A program made the position numbers and the translations under genes. A DNA stretch of 64,000 bases, taken from NCBI GenBank assembly GCA_964492335.1, contig CAZBJX010000003.1:81683-145682 (forward strand), given 5' to 3'. Below, piece by piece: positions 53,445-62,310 of this stretch (position 1 is its first letter; every line of letters begins with the position of its first letter). The DNA comes from JAFGCL01 sp964492335 (GTDB taxonomy: Bacteria; Chloroflexota; Dehalococcoidia; UBA2247; RBG-13-53-26). A model generated the notes under the pieces. The model was not told where the DNA came from. It did not search any database and saw only the letters and a program-made list of their open reading frames with translations.

Positions 53445-54104
53445 ATGCCCATGTACGTCGTGGCCTTCAACGGCAGCCCCCGCCGGGACGGCGCCACCGC
53501 CGCCCTCCTTCAGAAGGCCCTGGATGGCGCGGCCTCGCGCGGCGCGGAGACGGAGCTGGTGCACCTGGGCGATGTCGACATGGGCGGCTGCCGGGCCTGC
53601 TACTCCTGCAAGAAGCGGGGCGGCTCGAGCTTCGAGAAGTGCATCCAGGCGGACGGCATGACCGCCCTCTACGGGAAGATGGAGCGGGCGGAGGGCATCC
53701 TGCTGGGGTCGCCCATCTACTTCGGCACCATCACCGCCCGGGCCAAGGCCTTCATGGAGCGCCTCTTCTGCTACTTCCGCTACGGCGGCGCCCCGTCCGG
53801 TTTCCCCGGGAGGGCCCGGGTAGGGCTGGTGGTCACCACCGGCGCCGACCAGCAGCAGGTGGAGCAGGTCTTCCGGCACCACATCGATCTCAGCCGGGTG
53901 ATGCTGGAGCTCATCCTGGGGCCGGTGGGGGTGCTGACCAGCACCGACACCATGCATGTGGAGGACTACTCCGGGATCGTGGCCGAGGCCCTGGAGCCCC
54001 TGGTGCCCCGGAAGCTGGAGCACCGGCGGACGGTGTTCCCGGAGGACTGCCGCCGGGCCTTCGAGATGGGGGCCGGGCTGGCCGGGCCCTCAGCATCGGG
54101 CTGA
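53445..54104 (+). CDS. NAD(P)H-dependent FMN reductase/iron-sulfur flavoprotein-like
   Basis: 219 residues. Flavodoxin-like fold: VVAFNGSPRRDGATAALL (FMN phosphate loop), then a cysteine cluster GCRACYSC...C (typical of the iron-sulfur flavoprotein group), LLGSPIYFGTITARAKAFMER (flavin-contact). Electron transfer or quinone reduction is likely. ATG 53445 follows GGGGAGG. The inositol-phosphatase-family gene begins 25 bases later. Confidence 0.85.
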   Translation: MPMYVVAFNGSPRRDGATAALLQKALDGAASRGAETELVHLGDVDMGGCRACYSCKKRGGSSFEKCIQADGMTALYGKMERAEGILLGSPIYFGTITARAKAFMERLFCYFRYGGAPSGFPGRARVGLVVTTGADQQQVEQVFRHHIDLSRVMLELILGPVGVLTSTDTMHVEDYSGIVAEALEPLVPRKLEHRRTVFPEDCRRAFEMGAGLAGPSASG

Positions 54105-54129
54105 CCGGCGGGGCTGGAGGAGCGGGGAC

Positions 54130-54948
54130 TTGCCAGGCACGCTCAACGCCGCACGGGACCTCATGGAGCATCTGGCCCGCAGGGCGGGCTCGCTGCTGCT
54201 GGAGCACTTCCGGGAGGACGCTGACCTGCTGCCGCAGCGGACCACCGCCAAGGACGCGGCCACCCGGTACGACCTGATGGCCGATGCGCTTATCATCGAC
54301 GGGGTGCGCAGCGTCTTCCCCGGCCACTCCATCCTCACCGAGGAGAGCGGCCTGCTCGCGGGGGACCCCGACTGGCTGTGGATCGTGGACTCCCTGGACG
54401 GCACGGGGGACTACGCCAACTGGAACCCGCTGTTTGCCGTGTGCCTGGCCCTGATGCGCCGGGGCGAGCTGGTCCTGGGGGTGGTGAACGCGCCGGCCGT
54501 CGGTGAGCTCTACGTGGCCGAGCGGGGGGGCGGGGCCTGGCTCAACGGCGGGCGGGCCCGGGTCTCCGGTGCCGCTGACCTGGGCCGGAGCTACCTCTTC
54601 TACTGCGAAGGCGGGGAGAGGGACCGGGGAAGGACCGGGAAGGCGCTGGCGGCGGTCTACCCCCGGGTGATGGACGTGCGCAAGCTGGGCTCCGCGGGGC
54701 TGGAGACCGCTTGGGTGGCGGCGGGCAAGGGGGAGGCCTACTTCACCTTCCAGATCGATCCCTGGGACGTGGCGGCCGGCGTGCTGCTGGTGGAGGAGGC
54801 CGGGGGGAGGGTGACGGACCTCGGGGGCCGGCCCTGGGCCCCGGAAAGGGCGGACCTGCTCTTCTCCAACGGCGAGGGGCTGCACCGCCAACTGCTGGCG
54901 CTGCTGGGAGAGGCGCTACCCGGGGGCCCCGGGGGCGCCGTCACTTGA
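54130..54948 (+). CDS. Inositol monophosphatase-family phosphatase
   Basis: 272 residues. Metal site: ILTEESG (Glu), WIVDSLDGTGDYANWNPLFA (DxLDGT) and DPWDVAAGVLLVEEAGG (WDxAAG) are all present, so catalysis should be retained. The family hydrolyses inositol phosphates, 3'-phosphoadenosine 5'-phosphate or fructose bisphosphate. Start TTG 54130, with GGAGG 9 bases upstream. Its stop lies in a 31-bp sequence repeated 81 bases later. Confidence 0.87.
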   Translation: MPGTLNAARDLMEHLARRAGSLLLEHFREDADLLPQRTTAKDAATRYDLMADALIIDGVRSVFPGHSILTEESGLLAGDPDWLWIVDSLDGTGDYANWNPLFAVCLALMRRGELVLGVVNAPAVGELYVAERGGGAWLNGGRARVSGAADLGRSYLFYCEGGERDRGRTGKALAAVYPRVMDVRKLGSAGLETAWVAAGKGEAYFTFQIDPWDVAAGVLLVEEAGGRVTDLGGRPWAPERADLLFSNGEGLHRQLLALLGEALPGGPGGAVT

Positions 54949-55047
54949 GGCTAGGCGCAGGCGTCGCGCGGAGGCGCCATCGCCCGGGGCTCTGGACGCA
55001 GGTGTCCTGCAGGGGACGCCGTCACTTGAGGCTAGGCGCAGGCGTCG
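54936..55047 (+). repeat. 31-bp exact direct repeat, 81-bp period
   Basis: CGCCGTCACTTGAGGCTAGG... occurs identically at 54936-54966 and 55017-55047. One copy covers the inositol-phosphatase-family stop, the other the stop of the 47-residue gene on the minus strand. Confidence 0.8.
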
Positions 55048-55175
55048 GGCAGGGAGCGGCGCGCCGCCTGCCGGTTGGCGATGGCCCTCTTCAGATGGGC
55101 GGGCCCGTCGAGCGCCCAGTAGATGATGGCAAAGGGCATGCCCAGGAACAGCAGCAGAGCTATCTCCCAGTTCAT
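55032..55175 (-). CDS. Small membrane protein (47 aa)
   Basis: 47 residues with one helix (MNWEIALLLFLGMPFAIIYW) and a basic C-terminus. GGGAGAAAG precedes ATG 55175. The second copy of a 31-bp direct repeat overlaps its end. No family recognised. From 55176 to 55548 I see no gene. Confidence 0.5.
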   Translation of the reverse strand: MNWEIALLLFLGMPFAIIYWALDGPAHLKRAIANRQAARRSLPDACA

Positions 55176-55474
55176 GTGCTTTCTCCCTTCTGGCGCTCCG
55201 CCGGCCGGTCCTGGTTTACGGGACACGGCCACGGCGTTGCGCCGGGCATCGTAATCTGATTCTAACCGGGCGCCCCCTCCCCGGGTATCCGCAATACCCC
55301 GTAGTCCCTGCCTTTGGCGGTCACGCGATTGGGCCGGGGAGACCACGTAGACGGCGGGCCCCCGAAGGGGGCCAACGATGCCGGCCTCCCGGGCCGGTCC
55401 CGGAAGCCCACCGCCGCGTGCCGCGCCAGCGGGGTCGCCCGGGGCCGGCGGCTGCCCGCCGCGGGCAGAGGGCG

Positions 55475-55515
55475 TTGACGCGATGGGCGGTTAGGGTCAC
55501 ACTATTAATGGTGAC
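55475..55515 (+). promoter_or_regulatory. Candidate promoter/operator of ABC exporter
   Basis: TTGACG (55475-55480), and further on GTCAC-N10-GTGAC (55496-55515) around an AT-rich ACTATTAATG core, 34 bases before the exporter start. A repressor site overlapping a -10 region is possible. Confidence 0.35.
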
Positions 55516-55548
55516 GGTGGCGCGGATGCGCGCCAGCCAGCCGCGCGT

Positions 55549-57774
55549 ATGAGTCGACTGATCAAGTACCTCAAGCCCTGGGCCTTCTGGATCGCCCTCA
55601 TTCTCCTTCTCCTGTTCGGGCAGGCCATGGCCGACCTCTCCCTGCCGGCCTACATGTCCGACATCGTCAATGTGGGCATCCAGCAGAGCGGGGTCGAGGA
55701 CGCCGTGCCCGGGGCCGTAGGGCCCGCCCGGTTCAACCGCCTGCTCATCTTCATGACCGCGGACGAGAGGGCCGAGGTGGACGCCGCCTACACCCTGGAG
55801 GACCGATCCACCCTCTCGCCGGAGCGCTTCGAGGAGAAGTCCCGGCAGTACCCGGCCCTGGCCTCCGCCCCCCTCTACCTGCTGAGGGACGTGGACGCCG
55901 CGCAGCAGGCGCGGCTGGACCAGCTCCTGAAGCACGTCATACCGGCGGTGGCCGGGATTGAGCAGGCCGGCCCCGCCGGGCTGGCGCAGATGGGGCTGTC
56001 TGTCCCCCCGGGCGTGGACCCCTTTGACTTCATCGCCGCCCTGCCCCCGGCGCAGCTGGAAGCCCTGCGCAATGCGGTGCGGGAGCAGACCGGCGCTCTG
56101 CCGCCGAGCATGCTGGGCCAGCACTCCGCCGCCTGGATCAAGTCCGAGTACCAGGCCCTGGGGGTGGACCTGGGCGGGCTGAGGATGGCCTATATGTGGC
56201 GCATCGGCCTCATCATGCTGGGGCTGGCCCTGGCGGGGACCGTGGCCTCGGTCATCGTGGGCCTCATCTCCGCCCGCATCGCCGCGGGCCTGGGGCGGGA
56301 CCTGCGCCGATGGCAGTTCGAGCGGGTGGAGAGCTTCTCCGCCGCGGAGTTCGACCGCTTCTCCACCGCCTCCCTGATCACCCGGTCCACCAACGACATC
56401 ACCCAGATCCAGATGCTGGTGGTGATGCTCTTCCGGTTCGTATTCTACGCGCCCATCCTGGCCATCGGGGCGGTGATCCGGGTGCTGGACATGGACCGCT
56501 CCATGCTGTGGATCATCGCCGCCGCGGTGGCGGTGCTGCTGACCCTGATGCTCACCATGTTCCTCATCGCCATCCCCAAGTTCCGGGTGATGCAGAAGCT
56601 GGTAGACCGCCTCAACCTGGTGACGCGCGAATTCCTCTCCGGCCTGATGGTCATCCGGGCCTTCAACACCGAGAAGGCGGCGGAGAGCAGGTTCGACGAC
56701 GCCAACCTGGAGCTGACCGGCGTCAGCCTCTTCGTCAACCGGGTGATGGTCTTCATGATGCCCATGATGATGCTGATCATGAACGGCGTCATGCTGCTCA
56801 TCATCTGGGTGGGCGCCCACCAGGTGGACCAGGGCAGCATGCAGGTGGGCGACATGATGGCCACCATGCAGTACACCATGCAGATCATCTTCAGCTTCAT
56901 CATGATCTCCATGGTCTTCATCATGCTGCCCCGGGCCAGCGTGTCGGCGGTGCGGGTAACCGAGGTCCTGGACACTCAGCCCTCGATCACGGACCCGCCG
57001 GCGGCGGAGACCTTCAAGGGGGAGGTGCAGGGCCTGGTGGAGTTCCAGGATGTGTCCTTCCGCTACCCCGGCGCCGAGAAGGACGTGCTGAAGCACATCT
57101 CGTTCACCGCCCGGCCGGGGCAGACCACCGCCTTCATCGGCAGCACCGGCAGCGGCAAGTCCACCCTGGTCAACATGATACTGCGCTTCTACGATGCCAC
57201 CGAGGGCCGGGTACTGGTGGACGGCGTGGACGTGCGAAGCGTCACCCAGCACGACCTGCGGGAGCGCATCGGCTACGTACCGCAGCAGGCAATGCTCTTC
57301 TCCGGGACCATCGAGAGCAATATCAGGTACGGCAACGAGCAGGCCGGCCGGCCGGACGTGGAGAAGGCCGCCGCCATCGCCCAGGCCGAGGAGTTCGTGG
57401 CCGCCAGCGAGAACGGCTACCAGACCGCCGTGGCCCAGGCCGGGGCCAATCTCTCCGGGGGCCAGAAGCAGCGTCTGGCCATCGCCCGGGCGCTGGCCAG
57501 GAAGCCGGAGATATTCGTATTTGATGACGCCTTCTCCGCCCTGGACTACCGCACGGACGTGGCCCTGCGCAGGGCCCTGCGCCAGGAGACGGCGGGGGCC
57601 GCGGTCCTCATAGTGACGCAGCGGGTGGGGCCGATTATGGAGGCGGACCAGATCGTGGTCCTGGAGGACGGCGGCATCGCCGGGATAGGCACCCACGCGC
57701 AACTGATGAAGGACTCCCCGGTGTACCGGGAGATCGCCCTCTCGCAGTTGTCGCCGGAGGAGCTGGCGTCATGA
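55549..57774 (+). CDS. Heterodimeric ABC exporter subunit A (degenerate site, large insert)
   Basis: 741 residues, ~130 longer than usual because of a ~165-residue hydrophilic insert (~45-210) between helix 1 and helix 2. The NBD has Walker A GSTGSGKST, Q-loop VPQQ and an intact LSGGQ signature, but Walker B ends FDDAFSALD (Asp for catalytic Glu) and the switch is VTQR (Gln for His). So its own ATP site is degenerate while its signature serves the partner. Stop overlaps the partner ATG. Drug, peptide or lipid export is the family role. Confidence 0.9.
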   Translation: MSRLIKYLKPWAFWIALILLLLFGQAMADLSLPAYMSDIVNVGIQQSGVEDAVPGAVGPARFNRLLIFMTADERAEVDAAYTLEDRSTLSPERFEEKSRQYPALASAPLYLLRDVDAAQQARLDQLLKHVIPAVAGIEQAGPAGLAQMGLSVPPGVDPFDFIAALPPAQLEALRNAVREQTGALPPSMLGQHSAAWIKSEYQALGVDLGGLRMAYMWRIGLIMLGLALAGTVASVIVGLISARIAAGLGRDLRRWQFERVESFSAAEFDRFSTASLITRSTNDITQIQMLVVMLFRFVFYAPILAIGAVIRVLDMDRSMLWIIAAAVAVLLTLMLTMFLIAIPKFRVMQKLVDRLNLVTREFLSGLMVIRAFNTEKAAESRFDDANLELTGVSLFVNRVMVFMMPMMMLIMNGVMLLIIWVGAHQVDQGSMQVGDMMATMQYTMQIIFSFIMISMVFIMLPRASVSAVRVTEVLDTQPSITDPPAAETFKGEVQGLVEFQDVSFRYPGAEKDVLKHISFTARPGQTTAFIGSTGSGKSTLVNMILRFYDATEGRVLVDGVDVRSVTQHDLRERIGYVPQQAMLFSGTIESNIRYGNEQAGRPDVEKAAAIAQAEEFVAASENGYQTAVAQAGANLSGGQKQRLAIARALARKPEIFVFDDAFSALDYRTDVALRRALRQETAGAAVLIVTQRVGPIMEADQIVVLEDGGIAGIGTHAQLMKDSPVYREIALSQLSPEELAS

Positions 57775-59678
57775 TGGGCAGGGGACCGCTGCCCGGCGGG
57801 ATGGGCCCCCGGCCCGGCCCCACGGGCCCCGTGCCGGGCCCTCCCGGGAGGGGCGGGGCTCACGGCCCCATGGCCGCCATGATGCCCGGAGAGAAGGCGC
57901 GGCACTTCCGGCGGACCCTGCGGACCTTCCTGACCTACCTCAGGCCCTACCGCATCCACCTGCTCCTGGTGGTGCTGTTCTCTATCGTCAGCACGGCCTT
58001 CACCATCGTCGGCCCCAAGCTGCTGGGCTGGGCCACCACCAGGCTGTTCGAGGGTGTGGTCGCCAAGGCCACGGGGGTCCCGGGGGCGGCCATAGACTTC
58101 GGCTACATCGGCCGCATCGTCCTGATACTCCTGGGGCTGTACCTGCTCAGCGCCGCCTTCAGCTACGCGCAGGGCCTGATCATGGCCACCGTGGCCACCA
58201 GGATAACCTACTCCTTCCGCCGCGGGATCGCCGAGAAGATCAACCGCCTGCCGCTGGGGTACTTCGACAGGCAGTCCCACGGCGATGTGCTCAGCCGGGT
58301 GACCAACGATGTGGACACCATCAACACCACCCTCACCCAGAACCTCTCCGGGATGATATGGTCCACGATCACCATACTGGGCGTGCTCATCATGATGCTC
58401 TCCATCAGCTGGATCATGACCCTGGTGACGCTCCTCATCATGCCGCTCTCCGTGGTGCTCATCCGCATCATCATCAGGTTCTCCCAGCCGCAGTTCCGGG
58501 CGCAGCAGGCGCAGCTGGGGCGCATCAACGGGCACGTAGAGGAGATGTACGGCGGGCACGTGGTCATGAAGGCCTTCAACGGAGAGGAGCGCTCGCTCCA
58601 GAAGTTCGACGTGATCAACGCGCAGCTCTACCGGTCTGCCTGGAGGTCCCAGTTCTGGTCGGTCATGATGTTCCCCGTCATGAACTTCGTGGGCAACCTG
58701 GGCTACGTGGCGGTGGTCATCCTGGGCGGCTTCCTGGCCGGCCAGGGGACCATCGGGGTGGGCGACATCCTGGCCTTCATCCAGTACCTGCGGCAGTTCA
58801 CCCAGCCCCTGGCCCAGGTGGCCAACATCGCCAACATCCTGCAGTCCACGGCCGCGGCCGCGGAGCGGGTCTTCGAGTTCCTGGACCAGCCGGAGGAGGC
58901 CCCGGCGGCGGCCAGCCCGGTGAAGCTGGAGGCGGTCCAGGGGCAGGTCACCTTCGATCACGTCCGCTTCGGCTACGACCCGGACAAGCCCGTCATCGGG
59001 GACTTCAGCGCCGACATCAAGCCGGGGCAGCGGGTGGCCATCGTGGGGCCCACCGGGGCCGGCAAGACCACCATGGTGAAGCTGCTCATGCGTTTCTACG
59101 ACGTCAACGACGGGGCCATCAGGATCGACGGGGTGGACATCCGGGACATGCGGCGGGAGGACCTGCGGCGCCTCTTCGGCATGGTGCTCCAGGACACCTG
59201 GCTCTTCGCCGGCACCATCCGGGAGAACATCGCCTACGCCCGGCCCGAGGCCACCGAGGAGCAGATCATGGCCGCCGCCAGGATGGCCCATGCCGACCAC
59301 TTCATCCGCACCCAGCCCCAGGGGTACGACACCCAGATCAACGAGGAGTCCAGCAACATCTCCCAGGGCCAGAAGCAATTGCTGACCATCGCCCGGGCCT
59401 TCCTGGCCGACCCGGAGATGCTCATCCTGGACGAGGCCACCAGCTCCGTGGACACCCGCACCGAGGTCCTCATCCAGCGGGCCATGGCCGAGCTCATGAA
59501 GGGCCGCACCAGCTTCATCATCGCCCACCGCCTCTCCACCATCCGCGACGCGGATACCATCCTGGTCATGAAGGACGGCGACATCGTGGAGCAGGGGCGT
59601 CACGCCCGGCTCCTCGAGGCGGAGGGCTTCTACGCATCGCTGTACCGCAGCCAGTTCGAGGCCGTGTCGGCCGGCTGA
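57771..59678 (+). CDS. Heterodimeric ABC exporter subunit B (catalytic site)
   Basis: 635 residues with a Gly/Pro-rich N-terminal ~45 residues before the six-helix domain. Walker A GPTGAGKTT, Walker B LILDEATSSVD with catalytic Glu, and switch AHRLST are canonical; the signature is altered (ISQGQ). Together with subunit A it forms one competent and one degenerate ATP site, as in TM287/288 or BmrCD. Begins at an ATGA overlap. Confidence 0.92.
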   Translation: MMGRGPLPGGMGPRPGPTGPVPGPPGRGGAHGPMAAMMPGEKARHFRRTLRTFLTYLRPYRIHLLLVVLFSIVSTAFTIVGPKLLGWATTRLFEGVVAKATGVPGAAIDFGYIGRIVLILLGLYLLSAAFSYAQGLIMATVATRITYSFRRGIAEKINRLPLGYFDRQSHGDVLSRVTNDVDTINTTLTQNLSGMIWSTITILGVLIMMLSISWIMTLVTLLIMPLSVVLIRIIIRFSQPQFRAQQAQLGRINGHVEEMYGGHVVMKAFNGEERSLQKFDVINAQLYRSAWRSQFWSVMMFPVMNFVGNLGYVAVVILGGFLAGQGTIGVGDILAFIQYLRQFTQPLAQVANIANILQSTAAAAERVFEFLDQPEEAPAAASPVKLEAVQGQVTFDHVRFGYDPDKPVIGDFSADIKPGQRVAIVGPTGAGKTTMVKLLMRFYDVNDGAIRIDGVDIRDMRREDLRRLFGMVLQDTWLFAGTIRENIAYARPEATEEQIMAAARMAHADHFIRTQPQGYDTQINEESSNISQGQKQLLTIARAFLADPEMLILDEATSSVDTRTEVLIQRAMAELMKGRTSFIIAHRLSTIRDADTILVMKDGDIVEQGRHARLLEAEGFYASLYRSQFEAVSAG

Positions 59679-59747
59679 CCGGCCCGCTCCCGTGGCCAGC
59701 GCCCGGCAACGCCGCCTTCGCCGGGGCCGCCGGCGGCCGGGTCAGCG

Positions 59748-59770
59748 GCCGGACCGCTCCGGCGCCCTTT
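59748..59770 (+). terminator. Intrinsic terminator after ABC exporter
   Basis: GCCGGA-CCGC-TCCGGC (59748-59763) followed by GCCCTTTTA, 70 bases after the exporter; it overlaps the stop of the convergent epimerase gene. Confidence 0.55.
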
Positions 59771-60744
59771 TACCGCAGAGCGGAGACCGTCTCCTCCACC
59801 GCCTGCCGGACCGGGGTGTAGGTGATCCCCAGCTCCCGCTGGGCCTTGCTTCCGTCCGCCACCAGCGGCGAGGCCAGCGACCGGGCCGCATCGAGCGACA
59901 GCCCCCAGAGGGGCGGCCTCCCGGTCAGGCCGGCCAGCAAGGTCAGCGCCGCCCCGCCGGCCAGGGCCAGGGGCCCGGGCAGGGTGACCCGCGGCAGGCG
60001 GGCCCCCGAGGCTTCGGCCGCCATGGCCGCCAGCTCGCCCCACGGGAGCTGCTGGTGGGCCACGATGTACCGCTGGCCGATGTTGTCCGGCTTTTCGGCG
60101 GCCCTGATGATGGCCTCGGCGACGTCCTGCACGTGGACGAAGGTCAGGACGCTGTTCTTGAAGACGTTCACCGGCTGCTTGCCCCGGGCGATGTCTCCCA
60201 TGAACTGGCCGGTGGGCTTGCGGTCGCCCCTCCCCAGCACGTTGCCCGGGTGGATGAGGACCAGGGGCAGCCCCTGGTTGCGGTGGTACTCCCAGGCTAT
60301 CAGGTCGCCCTGGTACTTGGTCCGGGCATACTCGCTGACCTGCTCCGAAGGGACCGGCGTGTCCTCGTTGAAGGGGCGCTGTCCCGACCGGGCCCAGATG
60401 GCGTAGGTGCTGACGTGGACCACCTTGGAGACCCCGGCCTCCATGGCGCACTGCATGACGTTGCCGGTGCCCTCCACATTGACCCGGTGATAGTCCCGCC
60501 TGTCGGGCACCCAGAAGGTGTAGATGTTGGCCAGGTGGAAGACCCGGTCGCAGCCCTCCATGCCCCTGGTCAGCGAGGCCCTGTCCGTGACGTCTCCGGG
60601 CACCACGGTCAGGCCCATCTCCTCCAGCTTGCGGCCCCGGGCGCCGTCCCGGACCAGGCAGCGGGCCTGGTGCCCGGCCGTGGCCAGCCTTTGGGCCAGG
60701 TGGCCCCCGATGAACCCGGTGGCCCCGGTCACGAAGATCTTCAT
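59770..60744 (-). CDS. NAD-dependent epimerase/dehydratase (extended SDR)
   Basis: 324 residues. N-terminal NAD-binding MKIFVTGATGFIGGHLAQRL, then VPGDVTD, VNVEGTGNV, and catalytic YARTK (Tyr-x3-Lys). Extended short-chain dehydrogenases of this type act on nucleotide sugars or dihydroflavonol-like substrates. ATG 60744 follows GGGAGGT, and the hexapeptide-repeat transferase gene ends only 4 bases upstream, so both share a transcript. Sugar modification is the likeliest joint role. Confidence 0.88.
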   Translation of the reverse strand: MKIFVTGATGFIGGHLAQRLATAGHQARCLVRDGARGRKLEEMGLTVVPGDVTDRASLTRGMEGCDRVFHLANIYTFWVPDRRDYHRVNVEGTGNVMQCAMEAGVSKVVHVSTYAIWARSGQRPFNEDTPVPSEQVSEYARTKYQGDLIAWEYHRNQGLPLVLIHPGNVLGRGDRKPTGQFMGDIARGKQPVNVFKNSVLTFVHVQDVAEAIIRAAEKPDNIGQRYIVAHQQLPWGELAAMAAEASGARLPRVTLPGPLALAGGAALTLLAGLTGRPPLWGLSLDAARSLASPLVADGSKAQRELGITYTPVRQAVEETVSALR

Positions 60745-60748
60745 GCGG

Positions 60749-61963
60749 CTACCTCCCCTGCCTCATTTCCCTTTGGTCCTGCCCGGCCTCAATGAAGCGG
60801 AAGCCCCCGGGGGCCTGCCCGCCGGGGAACCCGCCCAGCACCCTGTCCGCCACCGGCGCGATCCGCAGCCCGTTGGGGATGGCCCGGCCCGGCGCCACGA
60901 CGCACCCGGTGCCCAGGTAGACACCGTGCCCCGCACACATGCCCATGAAGATGTTGCCGGTATCCACCGGGGCGCCGTCCTTCATTACGTGCACGGTCTT
61001 TCCGTCGAGGCGGAAGTCAGTGCCCACGGCGCTGGCGGCGATGAAGCTGTCCCGCCCGCACATGCTGGCGTTTATGAAGGAGGTGGTGGTCAGGACGCCG
61101 GGATACAGGACGGAATACTGCACCACCGCCCCGCCCTGCAGGGCGCAGTGCTCCCCGATGACCGACAGCTCCACCGCGGCATGGTTGGCGAGGTAGGCCC
61201 CCTCCCCGACCACTGACTCGCGGACCACCGCCATGGCCCCGATCTTGACGTTGGGCCCGATGACGGACCCCTCGACGCAGGCCGTGTGGTGGATGTCGCA
61301 GCCCTTCCCGATGCGGTTGGCCCGGCCCAGGGCCTTCCACTGGTTGGCGGAGCGCGCCCGCAGCGCCAGCCCCAGCAGCCTCAGCCGGGGCCCCTTCTTG
61401 AGGCGGGCCAGCTCCGCCAGGAGGCTGGCTACGTTGGCCGACCACAGGTTGGCCCAGTGGTCTATCTGGACCAGCAGCTTCTCGGTCAGGGGCACGTCGT
61501 AGCTGCGCCCGGGCACCACGTGGTCCGGGAAGGGGACGCCGTCCCGCAGGCCGCCGGGGTCGATGACCACCGGGCGCACCGGGCCGTCGCGCCGGCCGGC
61601 GGGGACATAGCGCAGGTCGTACTCCACCCGGTCCGGGTAGACGGCCGCCTCCTGGGTGCGCACCACCGTCCTCAGGGTGCCCAGCCCCGGGCGCAGCGCG
61701 GCCACCGCCGGGCCTCCCATGAGGCGCGACCGGGTGACGAACTCCCTGAGCAACTCGGCGCTGAAATAGAGGTGGTCGCTGAAGACCAGGTGCTCCTCCG
61801 GGTCGTGCGCCAGCGCCTGGCCGGCCGGCACCATCGCGATGTCCAGGCCCCGCAGGGCCGCCTCCTGATGCTCCCGCAGCGGCCGGTTAAGGATCAGGCA
61901 GTCGCCGGGGTGGTCATTGAAGGGCTCGATGCAGCGCGTGCTCTCCAGACGGTAAGCTTTCAT
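60749..61963 (-). CDS. Left-handed beta-helix (hexapeptide repeat) nucleotidyl-/acyltransferase-like protein
   Basis: 404 residues. The N-terminal ~190 residues form an alpha/beta region (LILNRPLREHQEAALRGLD, FSDHLYFSAELLREF) without a clear nucleotidyltransferase G-rich motif. From ~215 on there are hexapeptide repeats (VEGSVIGPNVKIGAMAVVRE, VVGEGAYLANHAAV, LGTGCVVAPGRAIPNG) of the left-handed beta-helix type found in GlmU and sugar acyltransferases. ATG 61963, or GTG 61966. In operon with the epimerase. Confidence 0.75.
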   Translation of the reverse strand: MKAYRLESTRCIEPFNDHPGDCLILNRPLREHQEAALRGLDIAMVPAGQALAHDPEEHLVFSDHLYFSAELLREFVTRSRLMGGPAVAALRPGLGTLRTVVRTQEAAVYPDRVEYDLRYVPAGRRDGPVRPVVIDPGGLRDGVPFPDHVVPGRSYDVPLTEKLLVQIDHWANLWSANVASLLAELARLKKGPRLRLLGLALRARSANQWKALGRANRIGKGCDIHHTACVEGSVIGPNVKIGAMAVVRESVVGEGAYLANHAAVELSVIGEHCALQGGAVVQYSVLYPGVLTTTSFINASMCGRDSFIAASAVGTDFRLDGKTVHVMKDGAPVDTGNIFMGMCAGHGVYLGTGCVVAPGRAIPNGLRIAPVADRVLGGFPGGQAPGGFRFIEAGQDQREMRQGR

Positions 61964-62310
61964 CACCGCAGTTGATTGTGGCTGCCGCCCATCACTGGAT
62001 TCACCTCCAGGGTATCACCCGTGTCAACAAGCCTGGCCCGGCGGGCCAGGCCGGGAATGGCCGGCGGCGGGCCGCCGGTGGCCCGGGGACGCGTGGCCGC
62101 CCCGGCCGGCGCAATGTTTCTGTGACATCTTGGCCCGCCGTGGAGAAGCCGGCGTAGGGCCGACGGGCGGCGCGGAAACCTTTCTGTGATAGCCCCGGAC
62201 TACAATGTTCCCTGCCGCGAGCGCCGGGCCGTGGCCCCGGGCGCCGCCCGGGGGGCGGGCGCGATGGCAACCCTGCGGGGCCTGCGGGCCCCGCACTTGA
62301 GGAGGACCGC
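61964..62310 (+). other. Intergenic leader region before chemotaxis gene
   Basis: No gene seen. TACAAT (62201-62206) is a plausible -10 for the chemotaxis protein. The word TTTCTGTGA occurs twice, at 62117 and 62181, just upstream and could be a regulator site. Confidence 0.35.
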
